Shown: positions 1-9,623, numbered from the stretch's first letter. The stretch is DNA of 24,455 nt from Planctomycetaceae bacterium UBA6172 (GCA_002422955.1 DITY01000071.1:23036-47490); one strand, 5' to 3'. Made by a program: numbers and translations. Notes: generated by a model from the letters alone, not told the origin.

Positions 1-1342
<1,342 letters not shown>

Positions 1343-1549
1343 TCGGACTCCAGGACGGTTCAGGCGGCGAGGTTAAAACGTTAGGCTATCGGGTGGACCA
1401 ATCGGGCGGGCAAGCTGGGGATGCGCGGCGGACATCGGCAGGATCACCCCCAAGCCGTCACCCGCAGGCAATCCGATTTCGTGGTCATCCGCTCTCGGGC
1501 ACGACTCTTCGGATCGTGACGGTCACTCTTTCTTGGTGCAACCGCTGGT
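1343..1549. other. Divergent intergenic region ftsH/dxr
   Basis: This 207-bp stretch separates the oppositely directed starts of ftsH and dxr, so it should hold promoters for both. I see no convincing -35/-10 pair, no clear Shine-Dalgarno before either ATG, and no notable repeat. An open frame running through it on the plus strand is a shadow of dxr. Confidence 0.5.
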
Positions 1550-2761
1550 ATGTCGACGTCGCAACCGAACGAACACCGCATCGCCATTTTAGGTGCCACC
1601 GGGAGTATTGGTACCGCGACGGTCGACGTAATCGAACATTTACGGCGGACCGACTCGATCGACAGTTGGAGTTTGTACGGGATTTCCGGCCATCACAACG
1701 TGGACCGGCTGGCCGAAATCGCGGTGCGGCACGAACCCAAACGGGTGGTGATCTCGGATCAGGACCAGGCGTCGGGAGCGGAACCGGGCCAAGTTTTCAA
1801 GGCGGAGCGATTTCCCGCCGGCGTCGACATTCGCGTCGGGGCCGACCGCTTGGTCGAGTTGGCGGCCGATCCGGAAGTCGACATCGTGGTGGCGGCGATT
1901 GTCGGGCGGGCGGGTTTGGAGAGCACCCTGGAGGCGGTGCGGGCGGGGAAGCGGGTCGCGATCGCCAACAAGGAGACGCTGGTCGTCGCGGGCGGCCTGG
2001 TACGAGAATTGGCGGCCCAGTCGGGCGCGGAATTGCTGCCGGTCGATAGCGAGCATTCGGCGATTTTTCAGTGTTTGGCCGGGGGCGATATCCCGCGCCG
2101 GATCATTCTGACGGCGAGCGGCGGGCCGTTCCGCGACTGGTCGGTCGAGCGGATGCGGGAGGCGACGATCGAGCAGGCGTTGGCCCATCCGACCTGGAAG
2201 ATGGGGCGAAAAATCTCGATCGATTCCGCGACGATGATGAACAAGGCACTCGAGATCATCGAAGCCCGCTGGCTGTTCGACTGTCCCGCGGAACGGATCG
2301 AGGTCATGATCCATCCGCAATCGATCATCCATTCGATGGTCGAGATGATCAACGGTTCGACGATCGCGCAGCTCAGCCCGCCCGACATGAGGTTGCCGAT
2401 TCAGCACGCGTTGACCCATCCCCGATGCCTGGCGGGCGACACGCCGACACTCGATTTGTCGCGGATCAGCCACTGGACGCTCGAGCCGGTCGACACCGAA
2501 CGATTCCCAGCGATTCGGCTCGGATTCGAAGTGGCGCGGGTCGGCGGCAGCGCCGGCGCGGTCGTCAATGCTGCTAATGAAGCCGCGGTCGGCCTGTTCC
2601 TGGACGGGCGAATCAGGTTTACTGACATTGTGACAGCGTGCCGGATCGCGTTGGAACATCACACTCATGAAAACAATCCCTCGCCCAGTCGGCTCTCGGA
2701 GCTGGATCGGTGGGCCAGGGCGGAGGTAACGCGGTGGCTTGCTCGTTCGAACAATTCCTAA
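1550..2761 (+). CDS. dxr: 1-deoxy-D-xylulose 5-phosphate reductoisomerase
   Basis: This is the NADPH-dependent enzyme that converts DXP to 2-C-methyl-D-erythritol 4-phosphate in the MEP isoprenoid pathway; it is cytosolic. The 403-aa product has the usual family length. It begins with the nucleotide-binding GATGSIG motif (about residues 15-21), then ANKETLVVAGG, DSEHSAIFQCL (metal and substrate ligands), the KISIDSATMMNKALE region, HPQSIIHSMVE and a C-terminal NAANEAAVGLFL segment, all diagnostic of Dxr. The ATG at 1550 sits immediately before the Rossmann strand and no better upstream start exists. No strong Shine-Dalgarno is visible. The end overlaps the start of the downstream RseP-type protease gene, so the two are probably co-transcribed and translationally coupled, a pairing found in many bacteria. 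Confidence 0.96.
   Translation: MSTSQPNEHRIAILGATGSIGTATVDVIEHLRRTDSIDSWSLYGISGHHNVDRLAEIAVRHEPKRVVISDQDQASGAEPGQVFKAERFPAGVDIRVGADRLVELAADPEVDIVVAAIVGRAGLESTLEAVRAGKRVAIANKETLVVAGGLVRELAAQSGAELLPVDSEHSAIFQCLAGGDIPRRIILTASGGPFRDWSVERMREATIEQALAHPTWKMGRKISIDSATMMNKALEIIEARWLFDCPAERIEVMIHPQSIIHSMVEMINGSTIAQLSPPDMRLPIQHALTHPRCLAGDTPTLDLSRISHWTLEPVDTERFPAIRLGFEVARVGGSAGAVVNAANEAAVGLFLDGRIRFTDIVTACRIALEHHTHENNPSPSRLSELDRWARAEVTRWLARSNNS
2722..2727 (+). promoter_or_regulatory. Shine-Dalgarno deciding the rseP start
   Basis: GGAGGT lies inside the end of dxr, six bases before GTG at 2734. No ATG is available in the rseP frame near the first membrane helix, so this site argues for GTG 2734 rather than the upstream in-frame GTG at 2710 or later TTG/CTG codons. 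Confidence 0.7.
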
Positions 2762-4956
2762 CCTGTCCCCTGTTGGCCTCGCTCGGCGGTGCTGAGCCGT
2801 TGGGGGTTCTGCTCGCGCAGGCCGACGGCGGTCTCGCTTCCGCGATCGCGTCGCAGATTTGGAAAATTGGGCTCGTGGTCCTCGGGATCGGCCTGGTCAT
2901 TTTCGTACACGAACTCGGGCACTTTCTCGCCGCCAAGTGGTGCGGCGTGAAGGTCGAGAAGTTCTATGTCGGGTTCGACTTCCCGATCAGCATCGGGCCG
3001 ATCAAGTTGCCGCGGACGCTCGGCAAGTTCCGCTATGGCGAAACCGAGTACGGGATCGGCACCATCCCGCTAGGTGGCTACGTCAAGATGCTCGGTCAAG
3101 ACGACGACCCGCGGAAAATGGAAGAGGAGGCGAAGCGGATTCGTCTGGCGGAGTCCGGCGTCGATGCGGCGGATGACCCCACCGAGCCGGCCGATGCCTC
3201 AGGCCAGTCCGCGCTCGACCCGCGTTCGTACCCCGCCAAATCGGTCTGGCAGCGGATGATCATCATCAGCTCCGGCGTGGTCATGAACCTGATCACGGGC
3301 GTAATGTTCGCCACGGCCGCCTTCATGTACGGCGTCCCCTACGTGCCGGCGGTGGTCGGCGACGTTTCACCAGGCGGACCGGCGTATCGGGCCGGGATCG
3401 AACCGGGCGGCAAGGTGATCAGCGTCGGTGGTATCGAGCAGGACGACAACCTGTACTTTTCCGACATGGCGACCGCGATCGTCCTGGAAGGGACCGCCAA
3501 CCCCGAAGAGGCGGTGCGGGTCGCGATCGAATACCCGGACGGGGTGCGAAATTACAGCCTGAAGACGGCTGAAGTGGCAGCGATTCCCGGCTTGCGGCGG
3601 ATCGGCATTTCCAACTTGCCAACGACCTTCCTCCGCGACAACCCGGAGCAGATTTCGTCCCGCGGCAGTTTAGCGGCGGGGATATTGCGGCCCGAGGATG
3701 CGGGCGCCGAGGTGATTTCGGTCGACGGCACCGCCGTCCCAGGGGCTGGCGAACGGGACAACGTGGCCGGGAGCGTCTGGTTGCAGCGAACGTTGATCCG
3801 CCGCAGCGGTCACCCCGTGACGCTCGGCCTGAAACGCAAGGATGGCACGACCAGAGAGGTGGTGCTGCCCCCTCAGCCGCTGTTGCTACCGGGGATCGGT
3901 TTTCTGGCCGGGCCGGTCATCGCGTTGGTCAGCGGCGGGCCGGCGGATAAGGCCGGCGTCCAGGTCGGCGACCAGATCGTCGCCATCGACGGCGATGCCC
4001 AGATCGATGCCTTCGCTTTGTCCGGCCGCTTGGCCGAGCGGACCGGGGCGGTGAAACTGACGGTGAAACGGCCGCAAGGCGAACAATTTGAGCAGCTCGA
4101 ACTGGAGGTGCCGCTGGGCGAGTTGGTGCGAACCTCCGGCCCCTCGACCCCGTTGGATAACACGGTCTCGATCGACCGATTGGGATTGGCGGTGACCGCG
4201 GTCCCCGAAGTGGCGTTCGTTCGCGGCGACGCCGCGGTTGCCGCGGCCCAGCCGTTCCGCGTCGGCGACCAGATCAAAAAAGTTGCGGTCCGCTGGACCG
4301 ATGGCGAGATCCCGGAAATTTTGGCCGACGACGTCACGAAACCGCTCCGCACCCGGTTGGCCGAGGGCTTTGAATTCAACGCCGAAAACACGCTTTCGTC
4401 GCTCGTCGACCTATGGCAGTACTTTCCCGAGGGGACGGGGCTGCGGGTCACGCTGATGCGAGACGGCCAGATCGTCGAAGTCGATGCGGAACTGCGGAAC
4501 AGCGGCGAATTTTGGCATGACCGCGGTCTGGGCTTCGCCGAATTGCAGCGGACGCACGTCGCGGCGGGAATCGTCCCGGCGGTCAAACTGGGGTTGGAAG
4601 CGAGCAAGCGGAAGTTCAAAGAAGTCTTCCGCTTCCTGGGGTTGCTCGTCTCGGGGAAGGCTGGCGCTGACATGGTTGGTGGGCCGATCACGATCTTCCG
4701 GGTCGCGGGTCAGGAGACCAGCCGGGGCGTCCCCGCGTTGCTGATGTTCCTGACGATGCTGAGCATGAACCTGGCGATCCTGAACTTCCTGCCGATCCCG
4801 GCCTTGGACGGCGGGCACATGGTTTTCCTCACGGCCGAAGCGGTCTTGGGGCGACCCGTCAACGAACGGCTGCAGATGCAATTGACGATGGCCGGCGTCC
4901 TGGCGATTTTGTCGCTGATGGTCTTCGCGCTGTTCAACGACATCCGCCGGTTGTAA
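2734..4956 (+). CDS. rseP: RseP-type site-2 (RIP) metalloprotease, enlarged with several PDZ-like modules
   Basis: This is an intramembrane zinc protease of family M50B; family members cleave anti-sigma factors and remnant signal peptides within the inner membrane. The zinc motif HELGH is at residues 59-63 in the first membrane helix (IFVHELGHFLAAK). The C-terminal metal-ligand motif NFLPIPALDGGH and two closing hydrophobic helices are intact. With start GTG 2734 the protein is 740 aa, far longer than E. coli RseP (about 450 aa). The extra length is periplasmic: canonical PDZ-like signatures at about residues 207-279 (AGIEPGGKVISV) and 388-462 (KAGVQVGDQIVAIDG), plus two weaker PDZ-like stretches at about 303-382 and 483-589. 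The start overlaps dxr by 28 bp. The gene converges on the HPS-like gene with only 31 bp between the stops. Its substrate is unknown; no anti-sigma gene is visible nearby. Confidence 0.93.
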   Translation: MACSFEQFLTCPLLASLGGAEPLGVLLAQADGGLASAIASQIWKIGLVVLGIGLVIFVHELGHFLAAKWCGVKVEKFYVGFDFPISIGPIKLPRTLGKFRYGETEYGIGTIPLGGYVKMLGQDDDPRKMEEEAKRIRLAESGVDAADDPTEPADASGQSALDPRSYPAKSVWQRMIIISSGVVMNLITGVMFATAAFMYGVPYVPAVVGDVSPGGPAYRAGIEPGGKVISVGGIEQDDNLYFSDMATAIVLEGTANPEEAVRVAIEYPDGVRNYSLKTAEVAAIPGLRRIGISNLPTTFLRDNPEQISSRGSLAAGILRPEDAGAEVISVDGTAVPGAGERDNVAGSVWLQRTLIRRSGHPVTLGLKRKDGTTREVVLPPQPLLLPGIGFLAGPVIALVSGGPADKAGVQVGDQIVAIDGDAQIDAFALSGRLAERTGAVKLTVKRPQGEQFEQLELEVPLGELVRTSGPSTPLDNTVSIDRLGLAVTAVPEVAFVRGDAAVAAAQPFRVGDQIKKVAVRWTDGEIPEILADDVTKPLRTRLAEGFEFNAENTLSSLVDLWQYFPEGTGLRVTLMRDGQIVEVDAELRNSGEFWHDRGLGFAELQRTHVAAGIVPAVKLGLEASKRKFKEVFRFLGLLVSGKAGADMVGGPITIFRVAGQETSRGVPALLMFLTMLSMNLAILNFLPIPALDGGHMVFLTAEAVLGRPVNERLQMQLTMAGVLAILSLMVFALFNDIRRL

Positions 4957-4987
4957 TGCCCAGCAAGCCCGCTAATCTCGCGCGGCC

Positions 4988-5644
4988 TCAGATCGGGTGT
5001 CGCTCCGCCGCTTCGACGATCTGCCGCAGGTCGTCGACCATTTTGGGACCGGCATCGCCGGGGACGATGGGGCCGCCGATCGCCACGCTGTGCGCGCCGA
5101 TTTCGAAGGCGCGGATCGAGTCGGCGATCGACAAGCCGCCGACCACTTGGATCGGGATCGAGACCGCGGCATGGACCGCTTCGAGATAATCCAGCGGGCT
5201 GCGGTGCTGTTCGACCGCTCGTTCCTCAAATCCCAAATGCAGGACCAGGTAGTCGACGCCGAGATCCTCACAGCGACGGCAGACGCCGACCTGGTCCGGT
5301 TCATACATCGTGTCGACCATCACCTTGGTCCCGAACTCCTCGCGGCAGCGAATCGCTCCGCGGATGACATGCTCGCCCGCCGCGGACATGATCACCGCAT
5401 AGTCGGCCCCCGCCTGGCCGCACCATTTGCTCAGGGGATAGCCGCCGTCCATCGTTTTCGTATCCGCGATGATCGGCACGTCGGGGAACTCCCGTCGCAG
5501 CGCGCGAATGCCCTCCAACCCCGAACCGAGCAACAGCCCCGTGCCGGCTTCGAGCCAATGCACGCCGGCTTGGCGTCCCAACCGAGCCAGCTTGAGCGCT
5601 TCTTCGCATGTCGGACAATCGAGGCTGATCTGCACGAATCCCAT
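4988..5644 (-). CDS. 3-hexulose-6-phosphate synthase-like protein (OMP decarboxylase superfamily)
   Basis: This is a 218-aa TIM-barrel protein of the HPS/KGPDC branch of the orotidine-5'-phosphate decarboxylase superfamily. Family enzymes condense formaldehyde with ribulose 5-phosphate (or the reverse), or decarboxylate 3-keto-L-gulonate 6-phosphate. Conserved residues visible are Asp9 at the end of strand 1 (ISLDCPT), Glu32 in WLEAGTG, and the signature D61-x-K63-x-x-D66 in IIADTKTMDGGY. A C-terminal phosphate-binding part follows (VVGGLSIADS, AIGGPIVPG). The local pattern EAGT..L..EG...LR..FP..PIIAD.KTMD.G resembles HPS more than KGPDC, but the exact substrate cannot be fixed from sequence. 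No isomerase (HxlB) gene is adjacent. It lies 40 bp downstream of a dehydrogenase gene on the same strand, so the two probably form an operon. ATG 5644 is the only start giving a complete first strand. Confidence 0.85.
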   Translation of the reverse strand: MGFVQISLDCPTCEEALKLARLGRQAGVHWLEAGTGLLLGSGLEGIRALRREFPDVPIIADTKTMDGGYPLSKWCGQAGADYAVIMSAAGEHVIRGAIRCREEFGTKVMVDTMYEPDQVGVCRRCEDLGVDYLVLHLGFEERAVEQHRSPLDYLEAVHAAVSIPIQVVGGLSIADSIRAFEIGAHSVAIGGPIVPGDAGPKMVDDLRQIVEAAERHPI

Positions 5645-5684
5645 GGGGCTTGCCTGTTGTTCATCGAGTTTCGTTCGTTGACCT

Positions 5685-6752
5685 TCATTCGGACGCGGCG
5701 TTCACTTGCAGCACCGCCTTGACGATCTCGCCGGAGTGCATCGTTTCGAACGCGGGGCGCCAATCTTCGAGGGGCCAGATCCCGCCGAGGATCGGTTTGA
5801 CATCCAGCTTGCCGGTCCCCATCAAGAACAACACGCGTTCCCAAATCGGCCAGTTGTGACTGAAGCTGCCTTGCAGCCGAACGTTCTTTTGCACGAGCGG
5901 ATCGAGGGAGAATTGACAGGGCTGCGGTCCCCAGCCGACCTTGGAAATCCAGCCCGCCGGCCGGACGACTTTCATGGCGGTCTGCAACGATGCCGAGACG
6001 CCGGTTGAGTCGATCACGCCGTCGACGCCCAAGCGGTCGGGACCGGCGCCGAATGCCCATTCCTCGACGTCACCCACCAACGCTTCGCAGCCGTATGCCG
6101 TGACGACTTCGAGCCGCTTGCGGTCCCGTTCTAAGCCGGCCACCGCCACGATCGCCCCGCGGAGGCTGGCGATGGCCGCGCACAGGATCCCGATGGGGCC
6201 CGGCCCGAGGACCAGGATCCGATCACCCGGCTCGATGTGCGCGTTGGCGACGGCAGCGCTGTAGGCGACGCAGCACGGTTCCGTCAGCGCCGCCTCGGGC
6301 AGCGACACGGTCTCCGGGATGCGGTGCAGGATGCGAGCGGGAACGGCAATCTGGCGGGTCATCGAACCGTCGACCGCGCCGCCGAAGCCCTTGCGATTCG
6401 GGTCGAGGTTGTACAACCCGCGACGGCTGAGCGGGGAACGCGGGTCGATCACGGCGGCCGTTTCGCTGACGACCCGCTCGCCGACCCGCCACTGGCCCTC
6501 GAGTTCCGCGCCGACTTCGCGGATGATCCCCGAGAACTCGTGCCCCAGCACCATGGGATAAGGGATCGCCCAGCTCTGATCGCCCAGCCACATGTGCAGG
6601 TCGCTGCCGCAGACGCCGACATTCGCCACGTCCACCAGCACTTCATCCGCCCTGAGGCGTGGTGGCGGCAGTTCCCGCAGTTCGACGCTGTAGCGCGCCG
6701 GCCCAAAGCAGACGACGGCGGGTTGGGTCGCGGTCACCATGGAAAACACCAT
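5685..6752 (-). CDS. Zinc-type medium-chain dehydrogenase (sorbitol/threonine dehydrogenase-like) lacking structural-zinc cysteines
   Basis: This 355-aa NAD(P)-dependent dehydrogenase belongs to the MDR superfamily and probably oxidises a polyol or secondary alcohol. Catalytic zinc ligands are present: Cys48 in VCGSDLH, His71-Glu72 in GHEFSG, and a Glu in LTEPCCVA, as in sorbitol dehydrogenase. The Rossmann motif is LGPGPIG. The structural-zinc lobe, normally C-x2-C-x2-C-x7-C, reads DPRSPLSRRGLYNLD (residues 103-117), so all four cysteines are D, S, S and D at the exact spacing. The following NRKGFGGAVDGSM matches the usual post-loop sequence, which shows the alignment is right. ATG codons occur at 6752 and, five codons in, at 6740; neither has a clear Shine-Dalgarno. 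It is upstream of and probably co-transcribed with the HPS-like gene. The substrate is unknown. Confidence 0.9.
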   Translation of the reverse strand: MVFSMVTATQPAVVCFGPARYSVELRELPPPRLRADEVLVDVANVGVCGSDLHMWLGDQSWAIPYPMVLGHEFSGIIREVGAELEGQWRVGERVVSETAAVIDPRSPLSRRGLYNLDPNRKGFGGAVDGSMTRQIAVPARILHRIPETVSLPEAALTEPCCVAYSAAVANAHIEPGDRILVLGPGPIGILCAAIASLRGAIVAVAGLERDRKRLEVVTAYGCEALVGDVEEWAFGAGPDRLGVDGVIDSTGVSASLQTAMKVVRPAGWISKVGWGPQPCQFSLDPLVQKNVRLQGSFSHNWPIWERVLFLMGTGKLDVKPILGGIWPLEDWRPAFETMHSGEIVKAVLQVNAASE

Positions 6753-7052
6753 TCCGGCGCGCGGGATGTAAAGCAGGGGATCGGGAGGAGGCGGGGCGAG
6801 AGGCTAGATCATGACACCCGCTCGAGGGCATCGCCAGTCCGGGCCGGCGGGGGTACAAGATCGGGCACGCCGTTCGCGCGGGGCTTGCCGCGGCGGCGAA
6901 AGTGGGTCTCGAAAGCGGGCGAGGGGAACGCGCCGGGCGGTTCGGGCAACTGCTGTTGGCCGCTGGGGGGCTTCGCTACGCTGGGCGGCTGATGTGGCGA
7001 AATTCGACCCCCGCCGTGTGCGGGCTTTCCAATGAACGCAAGGGAACGAGTG
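6753..7052. other. Divergent intergenic region, dehydrogenase/deacetylase
   Basis: About 300 bp between two outward-facing genes. It is very GC-rich. I see no hairpin with a T-tract, no clear promoter hexamers and no repeat. Open frames crossing it on both strands extend from shadows of the flanking genes and have no recognisable product. It presumably carries the two promoters. Confidence 0.4.
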
Positions 7053-7883
7053 ATGGGCAGTGAGACGCAGCTTCGCATCTTGGTCATCGGAGCGCACCCG
7101 GATGATTGCGATTTCAAGGCGGGCGGGGTGGCGACGAAGTACGCGGCCCTGGGGCATGTCGTGCGGTTCGTGTCGGTCACCAATGGCGACGCGGGACACC
7201 AACGGCTCGGCGGTGTGGAGCTGGCCGAAATGCGACGGGCGGAAGCGGAGGCAGCCGGGGCGGTGATCGGCATCGAATATCAGGTCTTGGACCATCACGA
7301 CGGCCAACTCGAACCGAGTCTGTTCAATCGCCAGACGATCATTCGGCTGATCCGGAGCTTTGCCCCTGATCTGATCCTGACACATCGCCCCAACGACTAT
7401 CACCCCGACCACCGTTACACCTCGACGCTGGTACAAGACGCGTCCTATCTGGTGACGGTCCCCAATCTATGCGAGGACACGCCGGCGCTCCGCGAGTCGC
7501 CGGTGATCGCTTATCTGAGCGACGACTTTCAGCGGCCTTACCCGTTCACGCCCGATGTGGCGGTTGACATCGATGACGCGATCGAGCGGAAGTTGGACAT
7601 GCTCCATTGCCACACGTCGCAGGTCTACGATTGGTTGGCCTGGCACGACGGGGTTTTGCAGCAGGTGCCGGCGGGCGAGGCGGAGCGTCGCGAGTGGCTC
7701 CGCGGTCGGATGATCGAGCCCTTCGATCCGGCGATCGCGGACCGTTATCGCGACCTGCTGGTCCGCTGGTACGGCCCGCAGCAGGGGGCCGCGGTCCGCT
7801 ATTGCGAGGCGTTCGAGCTCTGCGAATACGGCCAGCAACCCAGCGCGGCGGAATTGCGCCGCCTGTTCCCGTTCTTCGATTGA
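7053..7883 (+). CDS. PIG-L/LmbE family deacetylase
   Basis: This is a zinc-dependent N-acetylglucosaminyl-type deacetylase of the PIG-L/LmbE family, whose members de-N-acetylate sugar conjugates such as GlcNAc-PI, GlcNAc-Ins or GlcNAc-malate. The N-terminal metal motif AHPDD is at residues 14-18 right after the first beta strand (RILVIG), and the second motif HPDH is at 117-120. The product is 276 aa from ATG 7053. An upstream in-frame ATG at 7032 would add seven residues; I prefer 7053 because AGGGA lies seven bases before it and no ribosome site precedes 7032, but either is possible. The neighbours do not reveal the substrate. No glycosyltransferase or bacillithiol-type partner gene is adjacent. 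It converges on malQ with 29 bp between the stops. Confidence 0.9.
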   Translation: MGSETQLRILVIGAHPDDCDFKAGGVATKYAALGHVVRFVSVTNGDAGHQRLGGVELAEMRRAEAEAAGAVIGIEYQVLDHHDGQLEPSLFNRQTIIRLIRSFAPDLILTHRPNDYHPDHRYTSTLVQDASYLVTVPNLCEDTPALRESPVIAYLSDDFQRPYPFTPDVAVDIDDAIERKLDMLHCHTSQVYDWLAWHDGVLQQVPAGEAERREWLRGRMIEPFDPAIADRYRDLLVRWYGPQQGAAVRYCEAFELCEYGQQPSAAELRRLFPFFD

Positions 7884-7896
7884 ACTGCGACGCGTC

Positions 7897-7930
7897 CAGC
7901 CGACCGCCGTGATCAGCCGACCGACGTGAT
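7897..7930. repeat. 17-bp tandem duplication across the malQ stop codon
   Basis: Two head-to-tail copies, CAGCCGACCGCCGTGAT (7897-7913) and CAGCCGACCGACGTGAT (7914-7930), differ at one base. The second copy encodes the last codons of malQ (minus strand); the malQ stop codon at 7913-7915 spans the copy boundary. It lies in the short convergent gap between the deacetylase gene and malQ and looks like a slippage duplication. Confidence 0.8.
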
Positions 7931-9487
7931 CAAGCGGCTGCGGACTTCGCGGCCCAGGGAAAGCGTCCGTTCGTGGAGCCGTTGCCAGGGGATGTGGTGC
8001 ATCTGCTCGGCGGTGCAGCGCCAGGCCCAGTTGCCGTCGGCGATGCCGGGGACGTTCATCCGCGCCTCACCGCCCAGGTTGAGCAGATCTTGCAGCGGCG
8101 CGATCGCGACGGCGGCGGCGCTCCGCCAGGCGACATCGATCATCACGTCAGCCACTTCGCTCTCGTGCAGCGGATCGGTGCCGAGGTATTTCCAGAAGTA
8201 CTCGCGGTTCTGCTCGGACAGTTCGTGATACCAACCGCGCGAGGTGTCGTTATCGTGCGTGCCGGTGTAGGCGACCATGTTCTCGACGGTGTTGTGCGGC
8301 AAGAACGCGTTCTGTTGATCGCCATCGAAGGCGAATTGCAAGACGCTCATCCGGGGGAAGCGGAAATCGGCGAGCAATTGGCGGACGTCGTCGGTGATGG
8401 TCCCGAGATCTTCGGCGACGAACGGGAGGCTGCCGAGTTGTTGCTGCAGTTCGGTGAAGAAATCGGCGCCCGGGCCTTCGACCCAGTCGCCCGTTTCGGC
8501 GGTCGGCGCGCCGGCCGGGATATGCCACGCGGCCGAGAAGCCGCGGAAGTGATCGAGCCGAATCACGTCGTGGTGCATCAGCAGCGTCCGGAGCCGATCG
8601 ATCCACCAGGCGTAGGCGGTTTTCTTGAGTTCGGCCCAGTTGTAGACCGGGTTCCCCCACAGCTGACCGGTGGCGGCGAAGTAATCGGGCGGGACGCCGG
8701 CGACGAACCGTGGCCGCCGATCCTGATCGAGCAGGAACAGGTTCGGATTGGCCCACACGTCGGCCGAGTCGGCGGAGACGAAGATCGGGATATCGCCGAA
8801 CAGCCGGACGCCGCGGCGGGCGGCATGTTGGCGAAGGCGGCTGAGTTGGCGGAAGCAGATGAATTGCTCCCATTTCACGCGGTTGATCGCGTCGCGTCGG
8901 TTTTCGATCGTGTGGGTCAGCGCCCCCGGATCGCGGGTCACGAACTCGCGCGGCCAATGCACGTAGTAGGCGCCGCCGAAGCCCGACTTCAGCACCTGAA
9001 AGAGCGCGAAGTCCTCCAACCATCGGGCGTTGGCTTGGCAAAAGGCCCGCATCTCCGACGCCAGTTCGGGGAAGCCTCCCTCGCGGAAGCGAGCCCAGGC
9101 GCGATCGAGCAACTCGGTCTTGTAGGCGATCACGTCGCCGAACTCGACCCGCTCACCCGGGAACGATTCGCGGCTGCAGTCCCGCTCCCGGAGCAGGCCG
9201 TCTTCGACCAGCAGATCGGGGCTGATCAGCAGCGGGTTGCAGGCGAAGGTCGACAGCGGCGTGTAGGGCGAGTTGCCGGAACTCGGCGGCCCGATCGGCA
9301 GGATCTGCCACCACGATTGCCCGGCGTCGGCCAGGGCGTCGATCCAGCGGATCGCCTCGGGGCCAAAGTCACCGATCCCATAGGGCGACGGGAGCGAGGT
9401 GATGTGCAGCAAAATTCCCGAGGCCCGATAGCCGGCAGGAAACAGGCACGATGAGTCGCTGAATGCGACCTCGGTCAAATGGTCCAC
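7913..9487 (-). CDS. malQ: 4-alpha-glucanotransferase (amylomaltase, GH77)
   Basis: This enzyme transfers alpha-1,4-glucan chains between maltodextrins in glycogen or maltodextrin metabolism and is cytosolic. The 524-aa product matches bacterial MalQ length. The opening GILLHITSLPSPYGIGDFG and the SPYTPLSTFACNPLLIS segment are characteristic. The catalytic triad of clan GH-H is visible: Asp312 in VIRLDHFRG (nucleophile), Glu359 in FVAEDLG (acid/base) and Asp412 in GTHDND. The C-terminus contains the usual MNVPG....NWAWR segment. No other glycogen gene is adjacent. A long open frame antisense to it is a GC-driven shadow. Its stop sits in a short tandem duplication shared with the convergent junction. 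Confidence 0.96.
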   Translation of the reverse strand: MDHLTEVAFSDSSCLFPAGYRASGILLHITSLPSPYGIGDFGPEAIRWIDALADAGQSWWQILPIGPPSSGNSPYTPLSTFACNPLLISPDLLVEDGLLRERDCSRESFPGERVEFGDVIAYKTELLDRAWARFREGGFPELASEMRAFCQANARWLEDFALFQVLKSGFGGAYYVHWPREFVTRDPGALTHTIENRRDAINRVKWEQFICFRQLSRLRQHAARRGVRLFGDIPIFVSADSADVWANPNLFLLDQDRRPRFVAGVPPDYFAATGQLWGNPVYNWAELKKTAYAWWIDRLRTLLMHHDVIRLDHFRGFSAAWHIPAGAPTAETGDWVEGPGADFFTELQQQLGSLPFVAEDLGTITDDVRQLLADFRFPRMSVLQFAFDGDQQNAFLPHNTVENMVAYTGTHDNDTSRGWYHELSEQNREYFWKYLGTDPLHESEVADVMIDVAWRSAAAVAIAPLQDLLNLGGEARMNVPGIADGNWAWRCTAEQMHHIPWQRLHERTLSLGREVRSRLITSVG

Positions 9488-9565
9488 GTAGGTACCGATG
9501 CGGGAGGGGTGAGGGGAATCCGTTCTGACGTGGTGTTATATCGGCTTTATCCGCGGTTGCTAGCA

Positions 9566-9605
9566 AGCCCGACAAGCCGCGGGTGGGGAGGCCGTGAGTC
9601 GGGCT
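9566..9605 (-). terminator. Possible hairpin downstream of dus
   Basis: AGCCCGAC (9566-9573) pairs perfectly with GTCGGGCT (9598-9605) across a 24-base loop, between the dus stop and the malQ start. There is no T-tract on either strand, so an intrinsic terminator is doubtful. Confidence 0.25.
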
Positions 9606-9623
9606 GCTGCCTGAGCGTCTAGT

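Noticed and set aside
1640..2668. 342-codon frame antisense to dxr
   Set aside because: Arg/Asp/His-rich shadow product with no domain; dxr on the other strand is certain.
7973..9454. 493-codon open frame antisense to malQ
   Set aside because: It fully overlaps a GH77 gene with all catalytic residues; the antisense product has no recognisable motif.
9566..9605. Hairpin after dus considered as a firm intrinsic terminator
   Set aside because: Perfect 8-bp stem but a 24-base loop and no T-tract; kept only as a low-confidence feature.
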